64,000 nucleotides of DNA from the NCBI RefSeq assembly GCF_903815225.1, contig NZ_LR813084.1:4488001-4552000 (forward strand), written 5' to 3'. Below the pieces are notes generated by a model that did no database searches, was not told where the DNA came from, and saw only the letters and a list, made by a program, of their open reading frames with translations. Below are positions 1 to 9,109 of the stretch, piece after piece. Every line of letters starts with the position of its first letter. Positions within the stretch are counted from its first letter, which is position 1. The DNA is from Delftia tsuruhatensis (GTDB lineage Bacteria > Pseudomonadota > Gammaproteobacteria > Burkholderiales > Burkholderiaceae_C). The position numbers and the translations under genes are program-made.

Positions 1-1
1 T

Positions 2-1429
2 GGTGGCGAGGTTGAGCAGCGGCAGCAGCAGGCACAGCAGGGCCGCGGCCGCGAACTGCTCGCACCAGGCCCGGCCGGCAGGCCGCAGCGCGGCATGCAC
101 CAGCGTGGCCAGCCAGGCCAGGAAGAAGCTGCGGATCTCCCATCCCTGGCGCCCGGCCAGCTCGGCGGGCAGCAGGCGGTTGGCCCAGAAATAGGCGATG
201 CAGGCCACGGCGATGCCTGCGACGGCGGCGATGTTCAGCACCTCGATGGCGCGGTAGGCGCGCGGTGTGAAGGCGCCGAATTCCTGGGCGCTTTTCTGGC
301 GCCGCTTGACCATGAACAGCACCGTGCCCGTGGCCACCATGGCCGTGCCCAGCAGGCCGCTGAGGAAGTACAGCCACTTCATGGTCCAGCCGCCGAAGGT
401 CACCAGGTGCAGGGCGTTCATCACGCCATGGACCGGGCTGCCGCTCTTGCCGCCGCCACCCGTCCGCACCTGCAGCAGCTCGCCGCTGACGCCGTCGAAG
501 CCCACCTGGGGGGCCGCCGCCAGCAGGTCACGCCCGTCCTGCGGTGCCTCGCCATGGACCTGCACCAGCATGGCGGCGTCGCCGGGCTGCTCGACCACGA
601 GCATGCGCGGCGCGCTGCCGGTCAGGGCGCGGGCCTGCCGCAGCATGGGCGCGAGGTCGGCCAGCGCGGCAGGCTCACCCGTGCGCGGGCGACGCAGCGG
701 CGCGGCCTCGCCGGACAGTTCGGCCTGCATGCGCGCATGGGCCCTGGCGTCGTCGCCATAGGCGGCCTTCAGCGGCCAGGGCATGTAGCTGGAGTAGAAG
801 ACGGTCAGCCCGGTATAGCCGATGACGAACAGAAAGGGCAGGGTCAGCACGGCCGTGGCGTTGTGCGCATCCAGCCAGGAGCGCTGGCCCTTGCCGGGCC
901 GGAAGGTGAAGAAGTCCGCGAAGATGCGCCGGTGCACGGCCACGCCCGAGACCAGGGCCACCAGCATGAACAGGGTCACCGCGCCCACGGCCCAGAAGCC
1001 CGCCATGCCGCCGTGCAGCGCGTAGTGGAAGGACATGAAATGGCGTCCGCCCTCGGTCTCGCGCCCCCAGGGCATGGGCAGCAGGGCGCCCGTGGCCGGG
1101 TCCATGGCCTGCAGGCCGCGGCCGTCCTTGGCCGCCCAGGCCAGCAGCAGCGCATCGCCGCTGCGCTGGGGCAGTTCGATGCGCCAGAAGCGCGCCCCGG
1201 CGGCCTGCGCCTGCAGGTAGGCGGCGGCCGCCCGCAGCGCGGTGCCGTCGCCGGCCTGCTGCGCATCGGCCCCCCCAGGCACCGAGGGCCGCGCCTGCAT
1301 CCAGTGCGTGATCGGCTGGCGGAATACGCTGAGCGTGCCCGCCAGCATGATGGCGCACAGCAGCCAGCCGGCCACCAGGCCGCACCAGGTGTGAAGCCCG
1401 GACATGGATTGGCGAAAAGAAGACTTCAT
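2..1429 (-). CDS. PepSY-associated transmembrane protein (3'-truncated by window edge)
   Basis: The start ATG lies at 1429; the reading frame stays open to the window edge, so 476 codons are visible and the C-terminus is missing. The N-terminus carries a membrane segment (LVAGWLLCAIMLAGTLSVF). Further hydrophobic segments follow near residues 165-185 (AVTLFMLVALVSGVAV), 210-230 (TAVLTLPFLFVIGYTGLTVF), 355-380 and beyond. This is the layout of PepSY_TM iron-regulated inner-membrane proteins, which usually sit beside siderophore receptors and are proposed to help reduce or release iron from siderophores in the periplasm. It is co-directional with and downstream of the TonB-dependent receptor, consistent with an iron-uptake role. 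The exact substrate is not visible. Confidence 0.8.
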   Translation of the reverse strand, partial: MKSSFRQSMSGLHTWCGLVAGWLLCAIMLAGTLSVFRQPITHWMQARPSVPGGADAQQAGDGTALRAAAAYLQAQAAGARFWRIELPQRSGDALLLAWAAKDGRGLQAMDPATGALLPMPWGRETEGGRHFMSFHYALHGGMAGFWAVGAVTLFMLVALVSGVAVHRRIFADFFTFRPGKGQRSWLDAHNATAVLTLPFLFVIGYTGLTVFYSSYMPWPLKAAYGDDARAHARMQAELSGEAAPLRRPRTGEPAALADLAPMLRQARALTGSAPRMLVVEQPGDAAMLVQVHGEAPQDGRDLLAAAPQVGFDGVSGELLQVRTGGGGKSGSPVHGVMNALHLVTFGGWTMKWLYFLSGLLGTAMVATGTVLFMVKRRQKSAQEFGAFTPRAYRAIEVLNIAAVAGIAVACIAYFWANRLLPAELAGRQGWEIRSFFLAWLATLVHAALRPAGRAWCEQFAAAALLCLLLPLLNLAT

Positions 1430-1510
1430 ATCCGCCCCACCCTGCCACTCGCCTCGCTCCCGGCGGCCCCGGCACGCGCTGGCCCAACCCAGGGACACCT
1501 GGCAAGCGCC

Positions 1511-1567
1511 GCCGCGCAGCGAGGGTGTCGTCCCCTTGGGGGAAGCGGCAAAGCCGCACAGGGGGGG
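1511..1567. repeat. Dispersed intergenic hairpin repeat (terminator-like), copy 1
   Basis: Between the receptor and the PepSY gene lies a C-run/G-run repeat with a GCGGC-AAA-GCCGC hairpin at 1545-1557, flanked by runs of G or C. On the minus strand it reads as CCCCCTGTGCGGCTTTGCCG followed by CTTCCCCCAAGGGGA. The same design recurs at 55002-55040 and, more diverged, at 40331-40382, always just after a stop codon. A role as transcription terminator or processed 3' end is inferred from position. Confidence 0.6.
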
Positions 1568-1573
1568 CTCATC

Positions 1574-4033
1574 TCAGAAAGTCCCCCTCAAAGTGAGCGT
1601 TGCATTGCGCGGCATGCCGTAGTAGGAGCCATTGCGCGCGCCGCCGATGGCCGCCCAGTAGGTCCTGTCGGTCACGTTGCCGACGTTGAGCGCGGCCGTC
1701 CACTGGCGGTTGATGCGGTAGGAGGCGCGCAGGTCCAGCACGGCATGGCCGGGGTTTTGCACGTTGTCCACGCGCGCATGGCTTTGCGCGCCGAGGTTGG
1801 CGCCCACGGTCCAGGCCGACCATTCGCCGGGCAGCCGGTAGCTGGTGGACAGGCGCAGCAGGCTGCGCGGGGTGTCGCTGCTCAGCGGGCTGCCTTCGTC
1901 GTCGCGCGTGTTCAGCCAGGTGTAGCCGCCCGCCACCTGCCAGCCGCGTGCCAGCTCGCCCCCGATCTCGGCGTCGAACCCCTTGCTGCGCAGCACACGG
2001 GCGTTGCGGTAGCAGTCGTTGGTGGTCACGCCGGGGCAGCGGCCTTCGTTGACGAAGTCCTGCACGGCCACGTCGCGCTTCTTGATGTCGAACACCGAGA
2101 ACGCCAGGTTGAGCCTGCGCTCGAACAGCTCGCCCTTGATGCCGGCCTCGTAGTTGCCGCCCACGGCGGGCTTGAGGCGGCTGCCGTCCACGCTGGCGTA
2201 CTGCGACTGCGGCACGAAGGTGCTGGTGTAGCTGGCGTAAACCGACCAGCGCGGGTCGATGTCGTAGACCACGCCCGCATAGGGTGTGAACTGCGCATTC
2301 TGGCGATAGTCGTTGGTCAGCGCGCCCGTGAAGTAGTCGCTGGAGCGGAATTGGTGCCAGTTCAGGCGCCCGCCCAGGTGCAGGTGCAGGCGTTCGGCCA
2401 GCTCGAAGCGGCCGCTGCCGTACAGGCCCAGCTGCTGGCGGCGCTCCCTGAGGCCATGGTCATAGGCGGGCGCATCGGGCTCGGGGAAGCGGGAATGGTC
2501 GAAGTCGAAGATGTCCAGCGGCACGATCTGGCCCGAGGACGCGGTCTGCGTGAGCACCTTCTGCAGCGTCCAGCTCGTGCCGAACATGAGCTTGTGCGTG
2601 CCGCCCAGCGCCTGGAAGCTCCCCGTGACGCCGGCATCCAGCCCCGTGGCATGGATGTCGCGCGCGATGAAGTCGTTGCCCGCGTAGCGCAGGCCCTGCA
2701 GCGTGACGGGGTCGATGGCGCCGCGCGCCGAGCCCAGCTTCTGGTCGATGGTGGTCTTGCTGCGGTTGAGCGTGAGCCTGGCCACCCAGTCGCCGCCCAT
2801 GCGGTGCTCGACCTCGCCGAACACGTCGTCAACCTGGGCTTCGTGCCGGTTCCAGCGCTGGCCCAGCGAGGTGGAGCGCGGCAGGCCCAGCGAGGCCCCG
2901 CTGGAATAGCTGGGCAGGCCGAAGATGCTGTAGCCGTCGATGTCCGAGCGCTGGTGGCGGTAGCCGGCCGTGGCCTTGGTGCCCGCGCCCAGGTCGGCGT
3001 CGATCACGCCGTAGAGCATGGGCGACCTGGAGTGCACCAGGTCGATGAAGCCGTGGCGGTCGGTGTAGGCGGCCACCACGCGGCCACGCACCGTGCCGGC
3101 CTCGTTGAGCGCGCCGCCCCCGTCGATCTCGGTGCGGAAATTGCGCCAGGAGCCGATGCTCTGCGCGAACTCGAAGTGCTTTTCGGCGCGCGGGCGCTTG
3201 CGCACCATGTTGACCACGCCGCTGGGGTCGCCCGCGCCCACCACCAGGGCGCCCGCGCCGCGCAGCACCTCCACGCGGTCGAGGATGGCCGTGTCCATGG
3301 GCACCCAGCCCGTGGGGCTGTAGGTGCCGCCGGCCACGCCGTCGAGCAGGTAGTTGGCATCGGGGATCTCGTAGCCGCGCAGCATGTAGACATGCGCGCC
3401 GTAGTTGCGCTGGGACTTGGAGGTGCCCGTGGTCCGGGCGATCACGTCCTCGACGCTGGACAGGTTCTGGTCGTCCATCTGCTGGCGCGTGACCACGGTC
3501 ACCGACTGGGGTGTCTCGCGGATGGATTGCTCCAGCTTGCCGATGCTCAGCGCGCGCGTGGTGTAGGAGCCGGTCTGCTCGGTCGTGGGGCTGACGATGG
3601 CCTGCGCCGTGACGCGCACCTCGGCCAGGGCCCGGCCGTCCGCCGTGGCGGTGCCTGCGGCCCGGGCCGGGGTGGCGGGCGCGGCAGGTGCCGTGCGCAG
3701 CCCCCAGTTGCCCGAGCCCGTGCGCACCAGCTCCAGGCCGCTGCCTTGCAGGGCGGCGCGCGCGGCCTGCTCGGGCGTGTAGCTGCCGCGCACGGCGGGG
3801 GCGCTGATGCCGCGCACCAGTTCGGCGTCGATGCTGATCTGCTGGCCGCTGTCGGCGCCTATGCGCGCCAGGGCACTGCCCAGCGGCTGGGCCGGCAGGT
3901 CATAGCTGCGCAGGGCCGATGCGGCGGCGGCAGCGGGCGCGGTAGAGGCAGTCTGGGCGTGGGCGCCCAGCGCGCAGGCCAGGGCGGCGGCGGCGGCCAG
4001 GGTGCGCAGGGGCAATGGGCAAGGAAGCAGCAT
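1574..4033 (-). CDS. TonB-dependent siderophore receptor with STN signalling domain (FecA/FpvA type)
   Basis: Outer-membrane ferric-siderophore receptor of 819 residues from the chosen ATG at 4033. That start puts a classic signal peptide (LRTLAAAAALACALGAHAQ) at the N-terminus; upstream ATGs at 4114 and 4141 would bury it. Residues about 45-110 form the STN domain (YDLPAQPLGSALARIGADSG) used for transmembrane signalling to FecR. The plug domain follows (QTGSYTTRALSIGKLEQSIR), then a 22-strand barrel ending in a C-terminal aromatic residue (LTLRGTF), as outer-membrane insertion requires. It lies downstream of fecR and fecI, so it is very probably the gene controlled by that sigma factor. The ligand cannot be read from sequence; the overall pattern resembles ferripyoverdine/hydroxamate receptors. 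Confidence 0.93.
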   Translation of the reverse strand: MLLPCPLPLRTLAAAAALACALGAHAQTASTAPAAAAASALRSYDLPAQPLGSALARIGADSGQQISIDAELVRGISAPAVRGSYTPEQAARAALQGSGLELVRTGSGNWGLRTAPAAPATPARAAGTATADGRALAEVRVTAQAIVSPTTEQTGSYTTRALSIGKLEQSIRETPQSVTVVTRQQMDDQNLSSVEDVIARTTGTSKSQRNYGAHVYMLRGYEIPDANYLLDGVAGGTYSPTGWVPMDTAILDRVEVLRGAGALVVGAGDPSGVVNMVRKRPRAEKHFEFAQSIGSWRNFRTEIDGGGALNEAGTVRGRVVAAYTDRHGFIDLVHSRSPMLYGVIDADLGAGTKATAGYRHQRSDIDGYSIFGLPSYSSGASLGLPRSTSLGQRWNRHEAQVDDVFGEVEHRMGGDWVARLTLNRSKTTIDQKLGSARGAIDPVTLQGLRYAGNDFIARDIHATGLDAGVTGSFQALGGTHKLMFGTSWTLQKVLTQTASSGQIVPLDIFDFDHSRFPEPDAPAYDHGLRERRQQLGLYGSGRFELAERLHLHLGGRLNWHQFRSSDYFTGALTNDYRQNAQFTPYAGVVYDIDPRWSVYASYTSTFVPQSQYASVDGSRLKPAVGGNYEAGIKGELFERRLNLAFSVFDIKKRDVAVQDFVNEGRCPGVTTNDCYRNARVLRSKGFDAEIGGELARGWQVAGGYTWLNTRDDEGSPLSSDTPRSLLRLSTSYRLPGEWSAWTVGANLGAQSHARVDNVQNPGHAVLDLRASYRINRQWTAALNVGNVTDRTYWAAIGGARNGSYYGMPRNATLTLRGTF

Positions 4034-4137
4034 GCGGTTTCTAGACAAGGGATTGGGAAGGGCCTGGGAGCCAGGTTTCCAAGGCTTGTCGAACCTGCCG
4101 CAAAAAGTGTTCATCTTTTTGCGCGGGCATGCCGCTG

Positions 4138-5136
4138 TCACTCGATGGTCACCAGCCAGCCGCGCTGGTAGACCTTGACGGCGATGGGCAGCGTCTCGGC
4201 CAGCGCCGCCAGGGCGCGGTCCGTGTCGTCCAGCGAGAAGGTGCCGTAGACATGCAGGGCCGCCGCGCGTGGCGCCACGCGGATGAAACCCGCGCGATAG
4301 GGGCGCAGCGCCTGCACCACCTCGCCCAGCGGCAGGTCATGGGCCTCCAGCATGCCGCGCTGCCAGGCCGAGGCCGTCGCGGGGTCGGTCGGATCCTCGG
4401 CGATGCCTGCGCGGCCGAAGCGCGCACTGCGGCCCTGCTGCAGCACCTGGCTGTGGCCCTCGGTCGTGGTGATGCGCACGCTGTGCTCCAGCATGCTGAC
4501 CAGGGTGCTGTCCGCGTCCTGGCGCACCACGAAGCGCGTGCCCAGCGCCCTGACCCGGCCATGGGCCGTGCGCACGGTGAAGGCGTCGCCGCCTTGTCCC
4601 ACCACCCAGGCCCGTGGAGCGGCATGCGCGAGCACTGCGCCCTGGCGAAGAAAGACGTTGCGCCGGCCGCCGCTGAAATCCAGGTCGGCGGCCGAACGCG
4701 CATCCAGCGTGACCGTGCTGCCATCGGGCAGCGCGAATTCGCACCGTTCCCCCGTGCCGGTGCGCAGGTCGGCGGTCCATTGGTGGATGGGGGCATGCCG
4801 GTGGGCCACGAAGCCGGCGCCCAGGGCCATGCCGCCCAGGCCCAGCGCGCCGCGCAGCAGGCTGCGCCGCCGGCGGGCGCGGGCCTCGGCCCGGCCCATC
4901 GCCTCGCTCATGGCTTCGCCCATCCGTCCCGCCGTGCCAGGCCGCAGCGGCGACAGCATCTGCTGCAGCGGGCCGTGCAGTTGCTCCCAGGCCGAACGGT
5001 GGCGGGCATCGGCCTGCAGCCAGTGCTCGAAGCCCTGGCGCTCGCTGGCGCTGACTTCGCCGGAGTTCAGCGTCACCAGCCAGCCCACGGCCGCTTCGGT
5101 CGCGGCATCGAGGGCCGCGCCTTGCACTGCCGCCAT
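4138..5136 (-). CDS. FecR-family anti-sigma factor / signal transducer
   Basis: 332-residue inner-membrane regulator. The N-terminal cytoplasmic part matches the DUF4880 module of FecR proteins (WLVTLNSGEVSASERQGFEHWL, residues about 19-40). A short hydrophobic segment (LLRGALGLGGMALGAGFVAH, about 95-115) would be the membrane anchor. The periplasmic FecR domain (TGTGERCEFALPDGSTVTLD and following) would contact the STN domain of the receptor. It sits 2 bp after the sigma factor stop and about 100 bp before the receptor start, giving the standard fecI-fecR-fecA order. By family knowledge it holds FecI inactive until the receptor is loaded. Confidence 0.93.
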   Translation of the reverse strand: MAAVQGAALDAATEAAVGWLVTLNSGEVSASERQGFEHWLQADARHRSAWEQLHGPLQQMLSPLRPGTAGRMGEAMSEAMGRAEARARRRRSLLRGALGLGGMALGAGFVAHRHAPIHQWTADLRTGTGERCEFALPDGSTVTLDARSAADLDFSGGRRNVFLRQGAVLAHAAPRAWVVGQGGDAFTVRTAHGRVRALGTRFVVRQDADSTLVSMLEHSVRITTTEGHSQVLQQGRSARFGRAGIAEDPTDPATASAWQRGMLEAHDLPLGEVVQALRPYRAGFIRVAPRAAALHVYGTFSLDDTDRALAALAETLPIAVKVYQRGWLVTIE

Positions 5137-5138
5137 GC

Positions 5139-5687
5139 TCAGCGCCCGCGCGCGGCAGCGATGCCGGCCTGCTGCTGCGCCAGCGCCACCGCAATGCGCC
5201 GAAAGCCTTCCGCCATGTGGCGGCGCACGGTGCTCACGGAAATCTCCAGCCGGTCCGCGATCGCCTGGTAGGTCAGGCCATCGAGCTGGCTCAGCAAAAA
5301 GGCCTGGCGCGCCTTCAGCGGCAGGCCGTCCAGCGCCTGGGCGATGTGCTCCAGCGTCTCCAGCAGCACGGCACGCTCCTCCGGCGAGGGTGCCAGCGCC
5401 TCGGGCTGCAGGGCCAGCGTCTCCAGGTAGGCGCGCTCCAGCTCACGGCGGCGCCACAGCGTGAACAGCAGGCGCTTGGCGATGGTGGTCAGGAAGGCGC
5501 GCGGCTCGTGCACCGGCCCCGCCGCACGCGCGGCCACCACGCGCACGAAGGTCTCGGACGCCACGTCCTGCGCCTCGGCCGTGTCGCGCAGCCGCGCCTT
5601 CAGGCGCGACAGCAGCCAGGTGTGGTGGCCCACGTACAGCTGATGGACCTGGAGCATGGGGTCGGGGGGCGTGTGGGGCACGGACAT
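5139..5687 (-). CDS. ECF sigma factor, FecI family
   Basis: 182 residues from ATG 5687; an in-frame extension to 5897 is open but would include the Fur-box-like promoter, so it was rejected. Region 2 is visible (LYVGHHTWLLSRLKARLRDTAEAQDVASETFVRV), as is region 4 with its helix-turn-helix (LPLKARQAFLLSQLDGLTYQAIADRLEISVSTVRRHM). FecI-type sigma factors direct transcription of a cognate siderophore receptor operon after a signal relayed through receptor and FecR, which are the next two genes. Expression is probably iron-controlled through the site at 5711-5730. Confidence 0.93.
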   Translation of the reverse strand: MSVPHTPPDPMLQVHQLYVGHHTWLLSRLKARLRDTAEAQDVASETFVRVVAARAAGPVHEPRAFLTTIAKRLLFTLWRRRELERAYLETLALQPEALAPSPEERAVLLETLEHIAQALDGLPLKARQAFLLSQLDGLTYQAIADRLEISVSTVRRHMAEGFRRIAVALAQQQAGIAAARGR

Positions 5688-5710
5688 GATGGGGCGGTAT
5701 TCTATCCGCC

Positions 5711-5730
5711 GCGAATAGGAATGGTTTGCA
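5711..5730 (-). promoter_or_regulatory. Fur-box-like site upstream of fecI
   Basis: On the minus strand the 20 bases read TGCAAACCATTCCTATTCGC, resembling the Fur-box pattern (repeated NATWAT hexamers, as in TGCAAATGATTCTCATT) found before fecI genes in beta- and gamma-proteobacteria. It ends 24 bp before the chosen fecI start. It is the only AT-rich stretch in the intergenic region. Fur control is inferred. Confidence 0.6.
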
Positions 5731-5812
5731 TTCCAACATTCGCCATTGCCGCAGCCGACGGACCACGCAAGCGCCCAGGCACTGCCCGCGCGCCCCGCAG
5801 CGCGCCCGGCCC

Positions 5813-6358
5813 TCAGACGCTCTGCAGCCCCGACCGGTCCAGCGACTCGGCAGCTGCCAGGGCACGCTCTTTTTCCTGCAGGAACGCCGATGTGCAAAGG
5901 CCCGATACCGATTGGATCAGCCGCTCGTCGGCGCCATCGTAGGCATGCCGATGGTGCAGCAGGTTGAGCGAGCCGATGACCTGGCCGTCAAACCAGATGG
6001 GCAGATTCAGCACGGAGTGCAGGCCATGCCCGATCAGCCACTCGGCCTCCGAGAAAACGGTGCGCAGGTCGTTCTCGTCGCTGCCGATATAGGGCAGCCC
6101 CTGGTCCAGGACCCTGGCCGACCACGGCCCTTTGCCTGTGGCCTTGAAGCCGCCCGGCGGGCTCACCCGCGCATCGGTCGAGAAAATGCGGCGCATGAGG
6201 CGCAGCTCTTGCAGGTACACCAGGCCGGTCAGCAGGCGGTAGCCAAGGACGGCATTGGCCAAGCGCGAAATCTCGGACCATCGGGCCTCATCGCCCTGCG
6301 CCCGGCCCAAGGCCTGGGCGGCCCGGGCCAGGCTCGCCCAAGCATGCTCGCCGTTCAT
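5813..6358 (-). CDS. GAF-domain protein
   Basis: 181-residue soluble protein whose ATG overlaps the MFS stop by 4 bp (ATGA), so translation is likely coupled. The C-terminal two thirds have a GAF fold signature (VFSEAEWLIGHGLHSVLNLPIWFDGQVIGSLNLLH), the pattern of small-molecule sensing GAF domains. No effector domain is fused. As the last gene of the amidohydrolase-transporter operon, it could sense or modify the transported compound; that is inference. It ends where the divergent fecI leader begins. Confidence 0.75.
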   Translation of the reverse strand: MNGEHAWASLARAAQALGRAQGDEARWSEISRLANAVLGYRLLTGLVYLQELRLMRRIFSTDARVSPPGGFKATGKGPWSARVLDQGLPYIGSDENDLRTVFSEAEWLIGHGLHSVLNLPIWFDGQVIGSLNLLHHRHAYDGADERLIQSVSGLCTSAFLQEKERALAAAESLDRSGLQSV

Positions 6359-7716
6359 TCGTTGATGCCTTCCAAAGCCACGCCCCGCATGTCCTTGCCG
6401 AAGAAAAGGATGCCCAAGCCTCCGATGAGGAGAACCGAGGTGATCATGACGAACACCCCGCCAAAACCCAGCACCGGATACGCGGCTCCGACAATGGTGG
6501 GCGAGGCGATCGAGCCGATGCGGGCCATTGCCGAGGCCGCCCCCATGCCGGTGGCCCGGATCGATGTGGGGTAGATCTCGGCCGTATAGGTGTACTGGCC
6601 CGCAACGACGCCATTGATGCCGAAGGACAGCAGCATGCTGCAGGCGACGATCTGCGTGTCGCCCGCCGCAAAAGCCAGGCCCAGCGCGGCCAGGCACGAC
6701 ACCAGCATGTACGCCAGGATGGTGTATTTGCGACCTATCCTGTCGTTCAGATAGGCAGCCGTGTAGTAGCCGGGAATCTGCGCCAGGTAAATCAGGATCG
6801 TGAACGAAAAGCTCTTGGTCACGGTAAAGCCCTTGGCGACCAGCAGGCTGGGAATCCAGACCAGGAAGGCGTAGTAGCAAAAGATGACGGCCATCCAGAA
6901 CACCCAGACCACGAGGGTGGTGCCGAGATACCGTGGCTTCAGCAGCTGCGCCAGCTGACCCAGGAAACTGCGTCGCGCATTGGCAGGGTCCGGCACCACC
7001 GGGTGGGGGAGTTTCCTGGGCTCGGCCAATGGCTGGCCGGTCGATGCCCTGACCTGGGCCTCGATGGCATCGCACACCTGTCCCGCCTCGGCAACACGCC
7101 CCACCTGCTCCAGCCAGCGTGGCGACTCCAGCAGTGAGCGCCTCATCCACAGCAGGAAAAAAACCGGCAATGCCGCGATGACCATGAGATAGCGCCAGCC
7201 ATCGGGGCCTGTCGGCACGACGAGGTAACCGAGCACGGCGGAAAGCACGAAGCCGAAGGAAAAGAAGCCGGCCAACGCCCCCGTGAAGCGCCCGCGATAG
7301 CGGCTGCCGACGAATTCGGCCAGGTAGGGCGCGACAATCGCACCCTCGGCCCCCATGCCTGCGCCGGCGGTCATGCGCAGGATGTAGAACTCGTGGAAAT
7401 TCGTCGCAAAGGCATTGATGAAGGTGGCGACGCAAAACAGCACCAGCGCCCACATCATCACCACCTTGCGGCCGAAGCGGTCACCCAGCAGCCCCGACAG
7501 CAGCGCCCCCACCAGGAAACCGACATAGGTGCTGCTGGCGATCCAGCCGGCCTGCGCGCCGGTCAGCCCCCATTGCTCACGCAGGGAGGGCAGTATGAAG
7601 GCGATGATTCCGGCATCCAGCGCCTCGAAGGCCAGCCCCAGGCCACCGATGACAAGCAGTGTGAAGTGAAACCGGCTGAATGGCAGCCGCTCCAGGCGTT
7701 CCGAGACGGTGTACAT
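6355..7716 (-). CDS. MFS transporter, sugar/metabolite:H+ symporter type
   Basis: 453 residues with about 12 membrane segments. The family loop motif is present after TM2 (SGLLGDRFGRKVVMM), and TM4 carries GAGMGAEGAIVAPYLAEF, followed by SRYRGRFTGAL, typical of the sugar-porter and aromatic-acid/metabolite MFS group. The central loop (residues about 190-245) is cytoplasmic. A strong ribosome site (GGGAGG, 5 nt before ATG) supports the start. It is 34 bp downstream of an amidohydrolase and is coupled to a GAF protein, suggesting uptake of the amidohydrolase substrate. Substrate unknown. Confidence 0.85.
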   Translation of the reverse strand: MYTVSERLERLPFSRFHFTLLVIGGLGLAFEALDAGIIAFILPSLREQWGLTGAQAGWIASSTYVGFLVGALLSGLLGDRFGRKVVMMWALVLFCVATFINAFATNFHEFYILRMTAGAGMGAEGAIVAPYLAEFVGSRYRGRFTGALAGFFSFGFVLSAVLGYLVVPTGPDGWRYLMVIAALPVFFLLWMRRSLLESPRWLEQVGRVAEAGQVCDAIEAQVRASTGQPLAEPRKLPHPVVPDPANARRSFLGQLAQLLKPRYLGTTLVVWVFWMAVIFCYYAFLVWIPSLLVAKGFTVTKSFSFTILIYLAQIPGYYTAAYLNDRIGRKYTILAYMLVSCLAALGLAFAAGDTQIVACSMLLSFGINGVVAGQYTYTAEIYPTSIRATGMGAASAMARIGSIASPTIVGAAYPVLGFGGVFVMITSVLLIGGLGILFFGKDMRGVALEGINE

Positions 7717-7750
7717 GGATTCCTCCCAGGGACGATGAATTGAACGCCGC

Positions 7751-8998
7751 TCAGAGGCCGTTCTTGTGGATGACGCCGTCCTGCATGACCAGCTTGATCG
7801 CCGTGTCGTGCCGGGTCAACAGGGCAATGTCGTCGAGCGGATTGCCGTCGACCAGCAGCAGGTCGGCCCAGGCGTTCTCAACGACCTCACCCAGCAGGCC
7901 TGCGTGATTCAGGATCTCGGCACCGATCAGCGTCGCCTGCTGGAGGGTCTTGGCATTGCCCAGCACCCTGGCGCGCAAGAGCAGTTCGTCCGACTGCATG
8001 TGGTGCGTCTCGCCCAGCAGGTCGGTGCCATAGCCCATCTTCACGCCGGCCTCGTCCAGCACCTTCAGGGCCTGCAGGCCATGCTTGCGCACCTGCGCGA
8101 TCTTGCGCACGGACTCGGGCGGCAGCCCGTACCTGGGGCCGTCGTTGGCCAGGCCTTCGTAGGTGATGAGCGTGGGCACCATGAAGGCGCCCTTTTCCCT
8201 CATCAACCGTGCGGACGACTCGTCCACCAGGTTGCCGTGCTCGATCGTGCGCACACCGCAGTGCACGGCCCGCGCAATGGCCTTGGGCGTGTAGGCATGG
8301 GCCATGACATAGGTGTTGGCGTTGTCCGCTTCCTCCACGATGGCGCGCAGCTCGGCCTCGGAGAAACCCAGATGGACGATGGGATCGTTGGGCGAGGCCA
8401 CGCCGCCGGAGGCCATGACCTTGATCTGAGACGCGCCTTTCAGGATTTCCTCGCGCACCGCCTTGCGGCAGTCGTCCACGCCATCCACCACGCGTGCGAT
8501 GTTGCCGAGCTTGTAGGCACAGGCGCAGGGGTCTTCCAGCGTGTCGTTGCGGCCGCGGAAATCCCCATGTCCCCCGGTCTGGGACAAGGCCTTGCCGGCA
8601 CAGAACAGGCGCGGCCCGACCAACTGCCGCGTCTTCACCGCCTCGGCCAGGGCCCAGTCGGCGCCGCCGGCATCGCGCACCGAGGTAAAGCCACGGTCCA
8701 GCATGCCCTTCATGATCGGCACGGCGCGCAGCAGCGCCAGTGCGTTGGGCATGCGGGCGACCGCGCCCAGATCGAAGGACGAGGCCATGACGTGCACGTG
8801 GCAGTCGATCAGGCCGGGCATCAGGGTCATGCCCCTGGCGTCGATCTCCAGCGCGCCTTCGCAGGACAGGTCGGCGCCACCGATTTTCTCGATGACGCCC
8901 GCCTGAATCAGGACAGCCTGCGTAGAATCCAGCCGGAGATTTCGAGTATCCAAAATCCGGGCATTTCGAATAATGATCGATTGCATCTTTTTATCCAT
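7751..8998 (-). CDS. Metal-dependent amidohydrolase (imidazolonepropionase/prolidase-like)
   Basis: 415 residues from ATG 8998, chosen because GGAGG lies 5 nt upstream (9004-9008). The amidohydrolase superfamily metal motif HVH is in LMPGLIDCHVHVMAS (H67 and H69). Later ligand regions follow: IKVMASGGVASPNDP with the candidate carbamylated or ligand Lys, YVMAHAYTPKAIARAVHCGVRTIEHG with two His, and GYGTDLLGE with the catalytic Asp. This arrangement is that of the imidazolonepropionase-like/Xaa-Pro dipeptidase group. It is first gene of an operon with an MFS permease and a GAF protein and is divergent from a LysR regulator, suggesting an inducible catabolic unit. Substrate unknown. Confidence 0.87.
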   Translation of the reverse strand: MDKKMQSIIIRNARILDTRNLRLDSTQAVLIQAGVIEKIGGADLSCEGALEIDARGMTLMPGLIDCHVHVMASSFDLGAVARMPNALALLRAVPIMKGMLDRGFTSVRDAGGADWALAEAVKTRQLVGPRLFCAGKALSQTGGHGDFRGRNDTLEDPCACAYKLGNIARVVDGVDDCRKAVREEILKGASQIKVMASGGVASPNDPIVHLGFSEAELRAIVEEADNANTYVMAHAYTPKAIARAVHCGVRTIEHGNLVDESSARLMREKGAFMVPTLITYEGLANDGPRYGLPPESVRKIAQVRKHGLQALKVLDEAGVKMGYGTDLLGETHHMQSDELLLRARVLGNAKTLQQATLIGAEILNHAGLLGEVVENAWADLLLVDGNPLDDIALLTRHDTAIKLVMQDGVIHKNGL

Positions 8999-9087
8999 AG
9001 TTGCCTCCATGGCAGCAAATCTAGCGAGATGCACTACGTCATGCTTGGTGTTTCAGGCCAACATCCTTCCCATCTACTTCTACCCCC

Positions 9088-9102
9088 ATGAGCCATACTC
9101 AT
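9088..9102. promoter_or_regulatory. LysR-type operator (T-N11-A palindrome)
   Basis: ATGAG-CCATA-CTCAT is a perfect 5-bp inverted repeat containing T-N11-A, the LysR binding pattern. It lies 8 bp before the lysR start and about 90 bp upstream of the divergent amidohydrolase gene, fitting autoregulation plus control of the operon. Binding is inferred. Confidence 0.5.
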
Positions 9103-9109
9103 ACGTACC

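Noticed and set aside
675..1559. 294-codon minus-strand frame overlapping the PepSY gene
   Set aside because: Different frame of the same region; the PepSY frame has membrane segments and an ATG at 1429, and this one is low-complexity.
95..4171. Very long open frame (1358 codons) on the plus strand opposite the siderophore receptor
   Set aside because: It is the GC-rich shadow of the receptor. The encoded chain is low-complexity (Ala/Gly/His/Arg), has no family pattern and the minus-strand product is an unambiguous receptor.
5139..5897. Extended N-terminus of FecI starting at 5897
   Set aside because: It would translate through the Fur-box-like promoter; the conserved sigma domain starts well after ATG 5687.
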